From NCBI GenBank assembly GCA_037127315.1, contig JBBBDQ010001122.1, positions 6,608,501 to 6,672,500 of the forward strand: a stretch of DNA of 64,000 nt, read 5' to 3'. Positions 43,255-53,639 of this stretch are shown here, piece after piece. Made by a program: the position numbers and the translations under genes. The stretch's first letter is position 1, and each line of letters opens with the position of its first letter. Origin of the DNA: Ascarosepion bandense. Lineage: Eukaryota; Mollusca; Cephalopoda; Sepiida; Sepiidae. The notes under the pieces are model-generated. The model saw nothing but the letters and a program-made list of their open reading frames with translations. It made no database searches and was not told the DNA's origin.

Positions 43255-43705
43255 ATATAGTTATGTATCAATTGTACATTGCAACACGGAAATTTCTATG
43301 TTTCGAGATAGAGTCTTATCATCAGGCAATGTTGATGTCAGTTGTGAAGATGATTTACATTTAAATGACAAAAACCTTTGGTTTGCTGTGAATGTATGTG
43401 GGTGTTTCTTGTGGCTAATCAGAATGGAGATTGATTTTGGGATTTGACCCCAAAGAATACATACTAACCAACTTTTTCTCTTTTTTTCCCTGTTTTTCCT
43501 TTTTTCCCCTGATCCTACCCTTCCCTTGTTTCTTTTCCCTCCTTAATGGTCGGGGTGTTGACCTGCCTTTTAACCTGATCTTATCCTTTTCCCTTCTTTC
43601 CCTTCAGTTTTATTACTTTTGATGTGATATTCGCATTGAGTACCAATTCTATATTTTTTTACTTACTTATCATTTTAGTCTATTTATTTATTTGTTGTAA
43701 AGTTT
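43255..43705 (+). repeat. 0.4-kb duplicated segment, copy 1
   Basis: Matches 44023-44437 nearly end to end (ATCAATTGTACATTGC ... ACTTACTTATCATTTT). It differs by small indels, including a 'GGTCGGGGTGTTGACC' stretch found only here. Confidence 0.9.
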
Positions 43706-44022
43706 ATTTAAAAAGGAAAATATTTTTTTTAAAAACTAAAATATGATATATATTTAATATATATATATATATATTTTACAAATGACTGATTACTGGATAG
43801 TAAAGTTTTCATCTGTTCATGAAAGCATCTCTTATGTCTGAGAATATTTCTATCTGTTTTGATTTCCATAGCAGGTAGGTTTTTGCAAGGTAGAGTTGCT
43901 AGCTCCACATCTAACTGGTTTTGATTTCAGTTTTCTTGCTAGATTGTCTACAGAATACTGCATGATTTAACCCATAGTTGGGGAGATTATTTTTTTACGA
44001 CCCTCCAAAAAAATAAGATATA
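43706..44022. other. spacer between the duplicated segments
   Basis: AT-rich, TA run near 43760-43775, and a possible SINE-A scrap (TTTAACCCATAGTTGGGGAG) at 43966. Not otherwise recognised. Confidence 0.4.
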
Positions 44023-44437
44023 TATACATATCAATTGTACATTGCGACACGGAAATTTCTGTTTCGAGATCGATTCTCATCATCAGGCAATGTTGATGTT
44101 AGTTGTGCAGATGATTTACATTTAAATGACAAAAATCTTTGTTTTGTTGTCAATGTATATGGGTGTTTCTTTTGGCTAATCAGAATGGAGATTAATTTTG
44201 GGATTTGACCCCAAAGAATACATACTAACCAACTTTTTCTCTTTTTTCCCCTCATCCTACTCTTCCCTTGTTTCTTTTCCCTCCTTAATGTTAACCTGCC
44301 TTTAACCTGATCTTATCATTTTCCCTTCTTTCCCTTCAGTTTTATTACTTTTGATGTGCTATTCTCATTCAGCACCAATTCCATATTTTTTTACTTACTT
44401 ATCATTTTTAGTCTATTTATTTGTTTGTTGCAAGGTT
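44023..44437 (+). repeat. 0.4-kb duplicated segment, copy 2
   Basis: Direct repeat of 43255-43705 offset by about 770 bp. A 74-codon minus-strand frame (44031-44255) lies within it; the corresponding frame is not kept open in copy 1, so coding is unlikely. Confidence 0.9.
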
Positions 44438-44954
44438 TTTTTTTTTGTTTTTTTTTAAAAAAAAGGGGGAAGAAATTTTTTAAAACCTAAAATATAATTT
44501 TTTGGTCTATCTATTTATTTGTTGTGAAGTTTTTTTTTTAATAAAAAGAAATATTTATTTTAAAAAAGTAATTCTAAGTTCCAATTTATTTTTATATAGT
44601 TCGTCAGGGAATTATATATATATATATACTTTTGTTGTCTATATCTTTTTCAGCTTTTTTTGTTTCCTGGCAGTCCTAAATCTTTTCATTCAATTAACTT
44701 TTATTCTATATATAACAGACATCGTAACAATTGCATTAATTTCATTGATGAATTTAAATTTGATTTTAATACAGTCTATTGTATAATATGAGAATTCTAA
44801 GGTATAACTTTCGGAACAAACTCAAACACTTCCCGAAGCCTTTTTCTGTTTTCCTAAATACATTTCTTTTTACTGTAGTTGATATTCACTACTACAGCCC
44901 ATAATACTATTTTTCCCAGATGATGTAGTTTCGTTCGTTTTTCATTTATTATCT
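44438..44954. other. AT-rich unassigned sequence
   Basis: T-runs, (TA)n near 44614-44630. A 94-codon plus-strand frame (44502-44786) is T-rich and hydrophobic, with no recognised family. Confidence 0.45.
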
Positions 44955-45170
44955 AATTTAAGCAAGGCAATAAAGCCACTAAGACGTAAAGCGGAGGGAT
45001 GACTGAGAGTGAAAAAACTGAGAAAAATCATTATTAAGAAGAGAGAGAGAGAGGGGGGAGGGAGAGGGAGAAGGGGGAACAATAAAAAAAAGACAGATTT
45101 GCATTTAAATAATGGAAGATCGAAGTGAACTGGAAAGCAAGAAGCCGAAAGAAAGTTCGGCAAGAATATT
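44955..45170 (-). mobile_element. LINE-A/SINE-B type tail scrap and purine tract
   Basis: 44957-44985 (AAGCAAGGCAATAAAGCCAC) is the shared LINE-A/SINE-B tail on the minus strand. A GA/GGGGA-rich tract follows at 45037-45080. Confidence 0.5.
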
Positions 45171-45189
45171 CTTACATTACCTAACTGAA

Positions 45190-45303
45190 TTACCTCACGT
45201 TGAATACACCGGTTCTCGTTTGATCACCGAAGTTAAGCAACGTTGAGCCTGGTCAGTACTTAGATGGGTGACCGCTTGGGAATACCAGGTGCTGTAAGCG
45301 TTT
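45190..45303 (+). rRNA. 5S rRNA-like sequence (pseudogene or SINE head)
   Basis: About 110 bases match animal 5S rRNA: CACGTTGAATACACCGGTTC, GATCACCGAAGTTAAGCAAC (A box), GATGGGTGACCGCTTGGGAA and TACCAGGTGCTGTAAGC (C box). The first 10 or so bases of 5S are replaced. Several differences from the usual animal 5S are C-to-T or G-to-A changes (for example TTTGATCACC for TCCGATCACC), the pattern of methylated CpG decay. It is followed after six bases by SINE-A. Functional 5S is unlikely; a 5S-derived pseudogene or a 5S-tRNA chimeric SINE are the alternatives. Confidence 0.88.
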
Positions 45304-45308
45304 AGTGA

Positions 45309-45478
45309 CGGATGTGCGTTGTGGTGCAGTGGATATCGGCTCGGAAAGAGAAATCGGTGAGCCGAGTTCTAATTCCAGTTGAATACCCTGCATTCACTGA
45401 AGCACTGGTACCCTTGGGAAAGGTATTAATCCGTCCCTTCCTTCCAGTTATGGGTTAAATAACAGGGTAGGACTTGGG
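45309..45478 (+). mobile_element. SINE-A, 3'-truncated, joined to the 5S-like sequence
   Basis: Starts at the exact SINE-A 5' end (GGATGTGCGTTGTGGTGCAG), with A and B boxes (B box slightly degraded, GTTCTAATTCC). It stops after TGGGTTAAATAACAGG. Confidence 0.9.
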
Positions 45479-46525
45479 AACCCTGCCCTTAAAAACAAAC
45501 CCCAATGAATCTTGATACTCGAAAAGAAAAATGTATTACTAGACACAAAACGTATATAAAAACAACAATAAATTGTTGACAGAAAAAGGTATTAACAGCA
45601 TTAAATAAATAAAATTTAGTTGGCAATAAATTATTGACCTTTTCCTTTCTCCCTGTTCTCACAAAGTACTAACCGACCTTTTCAAAGACATTCCACATAC
45701 CAACTTGCTGACTAGCTGACCTGGGAATCGGCAACTTCAAAATGAATATCAATCCCACTACTAAGCCTTTTACCCTTTCAGCATTATATCTTCAATGAAC
45801 ATTCTTTTATCTCCTTCAGCTCATTATTATCTGCCATGAACTCTCTCTAACTTTTATTCCAAGTATTGTTTTAATTGTAAAACATAAATGCTATGTATAT
45901 ATGTATAAATGTTATTTTACACTCAGAATTGCCTTTCTTGAATTTATAATCATTTTATGAATTATAGTGGGCTTTCTTCCCACAAGGCCAAATTCCGTTA
46001 ACCTACTACGGAATCCTACTACACCTCACTACAAATGAAATAAGAGAAGAGATACCCGCTATATTTTCATGTATTTACTAAACTCATTTCCTATCGTATG
46101 CAGGCGGTTTTCTTTCAGAATAGGTACTTGGATTATACTCATATATTTCCTTTTATATCCCAGATAAAAGACAAGTGTACTTTAACACATAAATCAACAA
46201 CCTTTATTCATTTACTGTCTGAGAACAGCAAGTATTTGTTTGGATTGAAACCATAAATTCCACTCACGTGTCTCCTCGTCACCATGTTCAATTCAGAAGA
46301 GACTCATTCATCTTCACAGACAAAAGAAATAACTCAATTGTATTTAAATTATCGTACTTCGTAGAGGAAGGAAATTAGCTTCCCCTAACATTCTAACTGA
46401 TTGTCCGATGGAATTCGCATTCGTTAGCATGTGGCTGTTTTGGCAGTGCTATGAATATTAATCTACTTAGATCTTTTGGTATTTTTTATGATCGCCTCTG
46501 TCCTGAATATATATGTTAATAATAT

Positions 46526-46526
<1 letters not shown>
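45479..46526. other. non-repetitive AT-rich sequence, about 1 kb
   Basis: No tandem repeats, no long open frame and no recognised element. It is one of the longest such stretches in the window and may be unique DNA or an old unrecognised element. Confidence 0.4.

Positions 46527-46574
<48 letters not shown>
46527..46574 (+). repeat. (TATC)n microsatellite
   Basis: About 12 units on the left of the 46575-46904 segment; the long array lies on its right. Confidence 0.95.
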
Positions 46575-46904
46575 TATGGTGAAACACACCTATTCCTCAG
46601 ATAATGGACTCTCCCTCATATAAATAAGAGTTAACAGGAAGTTAACTCGAGAAGTTCTTGGGAAGTTCTTAGGAGTTCTTAGAAGTTCTAGAGAGTTCTT
46701 TAGAGTTCTATTGGAGTTCTGTAGAACTATTAGTTAGTTCCAGTTTGGACATAGTTGAACTAAGGCAGTTGATATTAGTCGGCAGTTAGCCGAAGACTAA
46801 TTCAGTGGAAGATTACCAAGTTTCTAACATTTAGGGTGCCTTAAGTCGATTAGCAACTGACATAGCACGATTATAACTTTTAGTGCGAAAACTACTCCAT
46901 AACA
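46575..46904 (+). other. segment with degenerate AGTTCT repeats, possible LTR-like
   Basis: 46655-46735 holds about seven to eight degenerate 10-12-bp units of the form AGTTCTTAGA. A TATA-like CATATAAATAAG lies at 46617-46628. The segment is bracketed by TATC repeats on both sides. A solo LTR or inserted element is possible; no protein-coding support. Confidence 0.4.
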
Positions 46905-46957
<53 letters not shown>

Positions 46958-47012
46958 GATCTATCTATCTATCTATCTAACCCTATCTTCATATCTATCT
47001 ATCTATCTATCA

Positions 47013-47057
<45 letters not shown>

Positions 47058-47067
47058 CAGTCTGTTC

Positions 47068-47140
<73 letters not shown>

Positions 47141-47152
47141 TCTTATCTCTAT

Positions 47153-47212
<60 letters not shown>

Positions 47213-47235
47213 ACCCTATCTCTTACTATCTATCA

Positions 47236-47284
<49 letters not shown>

Positions 47285-47294
47285 CAGTCTGTTC

Positions 47295-47358
<64 letters not shown>

Positions 47359-47369
47359 ACCCTATCTTC

Positions 47370-47427
<58 letters not shown>

Positions 47428-47449
47428 CCTATCTATTCAATATCTCTTC

Positions 47450-47500
<51 letters not shown>

Positions 47501-47522
47501 CATCTATCATCTCAGTCTGTTC

Positions 47523-47555
<33 letters not shown>

Positions 47556-47580
47556 CCTATCTATCATATCATATCTATTC

Positions 47581-47625
<45 letters not shown>

Positions 47626-47641
47626 CTAACCCTATCTCTTC

Positions 47642-47697
<56 letters not shown>
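46905..47697 (+). repeat. (TATC)n array with CAGTCTGTTC and AACCCTATC spacers
   Basis: About 790 bases. Spacers include CAGTCTGTTCATTATC (47057, 47284, variant at 47513) and AACCCTATCT... (46979, 47212, 47357, 47630). The first type is identical to the main spacer of the array at 11455-12306. Confidence 0.97.
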
Positions 47698-47698
<1 letters not shown>

Positions 47699-48150
47699 GG
47701 ATTTTCTAATCACAATATTCTTGATCGATTGAGATTACAGTAGTTTATTATTAAGTTAATTTCTATCGATTACAAAAATAAATGGAAATCATTAAATTTC
47801 TTAATGTCTGCGGTTATTATCAAGATAATATACGGCATTTTATTTTGTAGTGTTTATATCAATTGCACTAAGCCTGTTATTTTCAATACCATCTGACGCG
47901 TCTGTACGCGCACGCGCGTGTATGTTTGTGTATGTTTAGCTATCGATTTTTGTGTATGTTTGTGAGGGCGTTTTAATTTATGTGAGCTTTGGTTTTGCTT
48001 ATTTTGACTCTCTCACCCCGAGACACAAAACAGGTGCTACAGATTTGCGGGTGGGTGGGTGGTTGGGGTGAAAACAGTTCACACTTACTTCCTATAAATC
48101 GATCACGTTAAGTTTGACTGTTAGGTTCGAGAATGTGTATCGATTAGCGT
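47698..48150. other. unassigned sequence
   Basis: Nothing recognised; CG-containing CACGCGCG patch at about 47910. Confidence 0.4.
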
Positions 48151-48179
48151 TTTTAACAAAAGAAATCGTAAGTCTTTAT

Positions 48180-48442
48180 TTTATACTTCGATTGAGAGTG
48201 AAGAAAGGGAGAAGAGGAAAAGAAAGTAAGAAAACGTGAAAGAGAAGGGGGAAAGGGAGGAGGGGAAGAAAGAATACAATTGGAGAAAGAGAAGGGAAAC
48301 AGAAGAGGAAAAGAATGAAAGTTTAATGCGAAGGAAAAGAAAACGAAAAAGAATAAAGTGTATAAAGCAAGAGACAAAGTGAAACAGAGAGAGAGAGAGA
48401 GAGAGAGAGTGAACGATAGAGAGAGAGAGAGAGAGAGAAGGT
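48180..48442. repeat. purine-rich GA/GAAA tract
   Basis: About 260 bases of nearly unbroken A/G on the plus strand, ending in GA microsatellites (48388-48440). The 113-codon minus-strand frame here is the translation of this tract. Confidence 0.85.
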
Positions 48443-48532
48443 GCTGAAAAGCTCTAAGCCCGACATACTTCACAAAATTTGAACCAATTTCCAAAGCTCA
48501 GAATATTTTGAAAACTTAAACAACGCAAACTA

Positions 48533-48800
48533 TATGTTGTGGTGCAGTGGATATCGGCTCGGAACGAGAAATCAGAGAGCCAAGTTCAAATTCCATTCAA
48601 ATCAGTTTCAGTCACTTACGCGCAAATACCCTTGGGAACGGTATGAATCCGTCACTGCTCTCTCCAGCTATGGGTTAAATAGCGGGACAGATTGGGTTCT
48701 GTAGACTTGCTTGTTAACCAGTCTACCGCAGAAAGTAATGGCAACGTACTGCTTGAAAATCTTCTGCCCAGTCAGTCACCCAAGCATGTTGTCTGACTGT
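48533..48800 (+). mobile_element. SINE-A
   Basis: GTTGTGGTGCAGTGGATATC head to CCCAGTCAGTCACCCAAGC; the last part is shortened. Confidence 0.88.
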
Positions 48801-48839
48801 CTAATCATTTGTTAAACTACAAAGATGGAAACCTTTTTC

Positions 48840-49275
48840 AGACGATACTACTTCCTACACGTCTTTTTTATGTACCTCGTCCCCTCAGAACGTAGGCGAT
48901 CATGGCACACCACATCTTCATGTCTCTTGTAGCCCTTAATAAGTATTGTCTTATTGTAATTTCTCCAAAACCCTTTCATACCCTTCACTTGTTGAAGCTC
49001 ATCAGGTACATTATCAACTGTTTCCCCTGTCCCTCTTTCCCTTAATATCTCTTGTGAGTATCAGGTTTTCCAAACCTCCCTTCCTCATTACGTACTCCAG
49101 AAATCTCAACAGACTCTTCTTGGTGTTAAGTACAAGTTTCCTTTTTTTTCTTCAAATCCTCGTTGTTGCTCACATGGTCCTTGGTATCCTCAGCATCTTT
49201 CTGTAGAACCACATTTCGGCTGCTTCAAGTCTATCATCTTTAAGGAGATTGTCCAGCAGTCGCTGCTATACATCT
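48840..49275 (-). pseudogene. RTE-like LINE fragment
   Basis: The reverse strand of this region parallels 36580-36990: landmarks on plus are TGTACCTCGTC, GGCGATCATGGC, ATCAGGTTTTCCAAACCTCC and AACCACATTTCGGCTGCTTC. Decayed with stops in all frames. Confidence 0.75.
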
Positions 49276-49316
49276 TTTTTTTTCTTTTTTCAAATCTTTA
49301 ACTTTTTTTTTTGTTC

Positions 49317-49512
49317 TCAATTGGAGTAGATAGACTTAACTATCGCCCGGTTCACACTCCACCCACGTCTTTTGAACAGGTGAAGAGGCTCATCCCTTGT
49401 TGCCTGTTTAGGATGTGGTTCCCGGCTTTCTCTTTTCCAATCATTTTACTCTTAAGTAGCCCCATGCGCATCAGTGGCGTCACAGCCTTGCTTGGGGTGA
49501 TATGATTAAAAA
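49317..49512 (+). mobile_element. SINE-B, single head
   Basis: CAATTGGAGTAGATAGACTT head, body to TTTCTCTTTTCC, tail CAGTGGCGTCACAGCCTTGC and an A-rich end. The simplest SINE-B unit in the window (about 195 bp). Confidence 0.9.
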
Positions 49513-49667
49513 AAATAAAAATAAAAAAAGAGAAAGGTTAGTTGCAGATGAAGATACTTAATATTTGGAAACGTCATGATTTCAATATAATTGAACAACT
49601 GTGGAAGGAAATGAAGAAACAGATGTTCCAACGATAATCACACAGTCCCCAAAATCTTTAGATCTAT

Positions 49668-49724
49668 GGGTTAAATAGCGAGACAAATTGGGTTCTGTAG
49701 CCTTGCTTGGCAACCAGTCAAGAA
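49668..49724 (+). mobile_element. SINE-A internal fragment
   Basis: ATGGGTTAAATAGCGAGAC through GCTTGGCAACCAGTC only. Confidence 0.75.
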
Positions 49725-49764
49725 GAATGCAGCAAAATTAAATAATAACTTCATATTTGACTGG

Positions 49765-50280
49765 TCCTGGGCATGACGGTAAACTGCATCTGGCAGCAAG
49801 GCCTCTGATTGGGAGGTTGTGAGGAGCATGGAAACACTTCCTAATTGCTGTTGCTCCCAGGTTTACCCTGACCCGTAGTAGTAGCACCTGTTAAGGTCCC
49901 AGCTATGGACAAATAGTTAACCTTCAAACTGGGGTCAAAACACTACGTTAGAATAAAAATACACTTTTATAGAAATATATACATAAAAATAGACTTTTAT
50001 ATAAAAATATATATTTTTGAAGAAAAAGTATTACCCTAACACATTTTTGAAGGAAAAAAATTATTCTCAGCAAAACATTTTTGAATACGAAACAAGATAT
50101 TTTCAGTTTTCTAAAAAAAAAAAAAAGAATAAAAACAAAAAAAATTCATTAAAATCTGACTAAATCAACCTTCTCACTATAACCAAACATTAAAAAAATT
50201 ATCTTAAAGTTCTACCTTTATGGCATTAAATAACCCACAGAGGTGTTGATATGCCGTTAAACAAAACTCAAACTCATACT
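49765..50280 (-). mobile_element. element C copy 3
   Basis: Reverse complement of the 23873 and 33027 copies: GGTCCTGGGCATGACGGTAA at left, ATATGCCGTTAAACAAAACT at right. Confidence 0.82.
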
Positions 50281-50487
50281 TTGACGCTTTCTACATTTTT
50301 TTAATAATAAAAATAACTTTCTACAAAAATAAAATTTCTTTTTTTTTTCTGGTAGCCCATTATATTTGCATTACCTCTTCTCAGCATCACTGTGCATAAA
50401 ACGCTCCGTTTTCCACCATTCGCCATTAACAAAAATGCAATAACTTGTTTTCTAGCTTCAAAGCCCATAAAACGTATTTATTTAAAT

Positions 50488-50785
50488 TTATTTGTTTGAA
50501 CATTTTGTTAATGGATACTCGTATTTGTGTGGATAGTCTGTTTTTCTATAATCAAATAGAACTTTTTAAATATCCACTAGCCTAAATATTCGAGAAATCT
50601 TGTTTGGAAAAATTTAGAGCGGTTCTTATTAAAAATGTACTGCTTAATTATAGAAAACAAAAAACAAAAAACAGAAACAAAAATAAAAAAAACAACAAAC
50701 CCCCACTCCAAAAATAACTATCGACACAAATACGAGTATCCATTAACAAATAATGTTCAAACAAATAAATTTAAATAAATATGTC
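50488..50785. mobile_element. M1 palindromic element
   Basis: Outer arms GTTTGAACATTTTGTTAATG and CATTAACAAATAATGTTCAA; the centre is altered by A-rich expansion (50660-50700). Confidence 0.75.
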
Positions 50786-51071
50786 GGTTAATATCAATTT
50801 CGTAAGTTTCCATAAAATTTCGTAATCTTAAAACGTACCAATAAAATGGTTTACTACTTTTGTAGTAATAAAAATATTTTTTTTCAAAAATAAAATTACT
50901 TTTTTTGCTTTGAGCCATTTTCTTATTTCTCTATGACCGGTGTTCACCTCTTTTGATCATAGCAGTTTCAATATTTATTAAAATTGGTTTTATATGTCAT
51001 GTGACGTCAAGTGTCAGCTAACCCATCGGAGTCGTAGAAGCGACACATGTACTGAAACCATAATAGCAGTA
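50786..51071. other. AT-rich unassigned sequence
   Basis: Nothing recognised. Confidence 0.4.
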
Positions 51072-51657
51072 GTGTGGGTAAATTTTTGTTTTATTCCCCG
51101 AAGGCCTTTTACCCTTTCAAATCTTTTCAATACATCCTTAATTCCGTGCAAATGTATATGCTGAACTCAAATCGATAATTGTTTATAGAAGAAACCTACC
51201 TTTTTTCATGTTATCGAGCAGAAATAAATCGGACTATATCTCACCCCTTCCCACCGTTCTTATTTCTGATTCACCGCTGAATGACTTGAGGCGTAGGATA
51301 CTGAAATCGTTCTATTTACTCCCTTTGGCAGCATTTATCCCGCGATTTGTTGTGTGTCGGAACTCATTTTCCGCGCATTAATCGGTACATGGAAGTAAAA
51401 AATCTGAAAAATCGTAAAACTACGTGTGATTTCAGTCAGCAGTGAATAACATTTTCGAACCGTGGTTACAGGGTGAGAGAAACAGCGACAAGAAGTTCCA
51501 TATTTTTCTGCTCGATAAATTGAAAAAAAGGTAGATTTTTAAAAATAAACAATCATCGATTTGAGTTTAGCATATACATTTGAACGGAAATAGGGATGTT
51601 TCGGAAAGATTTGAAGGGGGCCTTCGGGGAACAAAACAAAATTTACCGTAGTGTATC
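51072..51657. mobile_element. M2 foldback element, full copy (about 590 bp)
   Basis: Ends GGTAAATTTTTGTTTTATTC and AAACAAAATTTACC are inverted repeats. The arms continue through CCCCGAAGGCC...TTTACC and AATGTATATGCTGAACTC...AATCGATAATTGTTTAT for roughly 150 bp. The middle is a unique core of about 250 bp. No coding capacity. It is a non-autonomous foldback or MITE-type element; a second, truncated, inverted copy lies at 7905-8290. Confidence 0.8.
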
Positions 51658-51726
51658 TAATATAGCCTGACGAAACCCATCCCTATTTAGACTGTTTTTT
51701 ATATTCAATTTTCCCACTCAACCCTG

Positions 51727-51862
51727 ATATTTAACCCTTATAGATGAGTAGAAGTGATGGATTGATACTTTCCTTAGGGATATTTATGGGTGTGTGAACG
51801 CAACAAACTCGACCGAAATTCGAACTCAGTTCCTTGATTTGTCATTCCGTATCGCTTACCTT
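51727..51862 (-). mobile_element. SINE-A fragment, strongly diverged
   Basis: TATTTAACCC, GATGGATTGATACTTTCC, AATTCGAACTCAGTTCCTTG and CCGTATCG are in SINE-A order, with many substitutions. Confidence 0.7.
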
Positions 51863-52412
51863 TAGACAACCCATACATTCGACTTAATATGACACAATGT
51901 TGAATAAATGAAAGACAAATTCTATTAGATTAATATATATATAAAAAAGAAGACTTCCTTGACTATAAAATCTGCATTTGAAATACGGGGTTTTATCTGG
52001 GTTTGGGCACTTTGATGGCATGTATGTAACTATGTACAATTTACTTTGCTTAGTCTGGCACAAGGTCAAAATTGAGTTGTTTCCAGTGAGGATCTACGTC
52101 ACAGTATTAATTTTCTGCAGGAATGATAGCCCCTTCATAACATGACGTATTTATTTTAATTAACTACTTCAAAGTGTCCGGAGCAAAGCTGCGGCTGTAG
52201 AACATCCAAAATCGAATTTACAACTCTAACAAATTGATCTCCTACTTGAGCTATCAGACACAAAAGACGTGGCCCCACAAACTTTTTGAGTTACTTAATT
52301 CCTCATCGACCCCACACACAAATATAATTTTTTTAATTATAAGTGTAGACATTCTTTTTAATTTTTCTTTCATTATTGTTTCGCGATAAGATTCATCTTA
52401 TTTTTAGGTTTT
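51863..52412. other. unassigned sequence
   Basis: CTGGCACAAGGTC at 52053 resembles SINE-D. Otherwise nothing recognised. Confidence 0.4.
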
Positions 52413-53609
52413 ACTAGCATCATAACCCGGTGTTGCCCGGGCAACTCAGAACATTTTTAATTAGATGAGTAATGCAGCGTGTTGCGATTTTCGAGCGCTT
52501 GTAGTCGCCCCCTCACTTTAAAACTCAGTTATATAAAAAATAATTATATAAAAAATTGTTGTTTAAAAATTGTTAAAAAATTCCATTAAAAAAAATCTAT
52601 TTTCTTTTGTTTTGCGTAAACGTGAGTTGATGTTTTGGGTGACATTGTAAGCAACATTGCATTTATTTTTGTTTCAAAATTACGGGGGGAAAATATTTAC
52701 ATTTTTTGTTGACTAAATGAATTTCAGAAATTTTCGAAGAATATTTAAAAATGTAGACATTTAATTTTCTGAGGAAAAAGTTACATTAATGCCACACGAA
52801 TTACAGACAGTTGATTTCCTGCATGAAATATTTAGCGAAAAAAAAAGCTTCATTTTTTTTAAATTTTATTTTCTGAAGTATGAAATATTAAATCTTAAAA
52901 AAAAGACTTAAATAATTAAATTGTTTTAAAATTACGGGGGAAAATATTTAAAATTTTTATTGACTAAATGTATTTCAGAAATTTTCGAAGAATATTTAAA
53001 AATGTAGACATTTAATATTAGATGAAAAAAATTGCATTAATACCACACGAATTACAAACAGTTGATTTCCTGCATTAAATATTTAGCGAAAAAAAAGTTT
53101 TATTTTTTAAATTTTATTTTCTGAAGTATGAAATATTAAATCTGAAAAAAAAGACTTAAATAATTAAATTAACCATTGTCATTTTTTTTTTTTTACATAT
53201 TTTGTTTTTATATGAAAAACACTTTTTAAAAAATATTCTTTTGTTTCAAAATTACGGGGAAAAATATTCACATTTTTTTGTTGACCAAATGAATTTTTAA
53301 AACGTTGGAAGAAAAATTAAATTTAAAGGCTTATTTTTTTTTTAGTCGCGTTTAATTTGATTTCTGTTGCGTAATTCAGCAACTATCTTAGATCTTAGAT
53401 GTTTCACGGGGCAAATGTAAACAATCGGCTCCATTGGCCAAAAAGTGCGAAAGGAAAAATTGCTGAAGTTAAACTCAAAGGTATGTGTCGACCTGGCTTC
53501 CCTGTAGATATGTGTCCCTAGAAAGTTTGAATGGCGTAGCTTAAAAAATGTAGGCGTGCATAGGGAACAGTCACCCACAGACTCACAGATTGCCTTTTAT
53601 ATATATAGA
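52413..53609 (-). mobile_element. non-autonomous Helitron, both ends present (about 1.2 kb)
   Basis: The minus strand begins TCTATATATATAAAAGGCAA at 53609, preceded by A. It ends with the hairpin CCCGGGCAACACCGGGTT and CTAGT (52413-52417). TC start, hairpin and CTRRT end are Helitron hallmarks. The 3' flank is A rather than the expected T. Inside are two to three tandem copies of a 250-310-bp unit (markers AAAATTACGGGG near 52675, 52925 and 53235). No Rep/helicase. Confidence 0.85.
53342..53578 (-). CDS. small ORF near the 5' end of the Helitron, unidentified
   Basis: 78 codons, minus strand, beginning MGDCSLCTPTFFKLRHSNFL about 30 bp inside the Helitron 5' end. It contains THIYREARSTHTFEFN and a C-terminal basic stretch. 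No recognised domain. It could be captured coding sequence or a remnant of the autonomous parent; function is not assigned. Confidence 0.25.
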   Translation of the reverse strand: MGDCSLCTPTFFKLRHSNFLGTHIYREARSTHTFEFNFSNFSFRTFWPMEPIVYICPVKHLRSKIVAELRNRNQIKRD

Positions 53610-53639
53610 TTACTCGTTTTTCAATTTATATCCCGACCC

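Noticed and set aside
45190..45303. Functional 5S rRNA gene
   Set aside because: The 5' end is replaced, CpG-type substitutions are many, there is no TTTT terminator, and a SINE follows.
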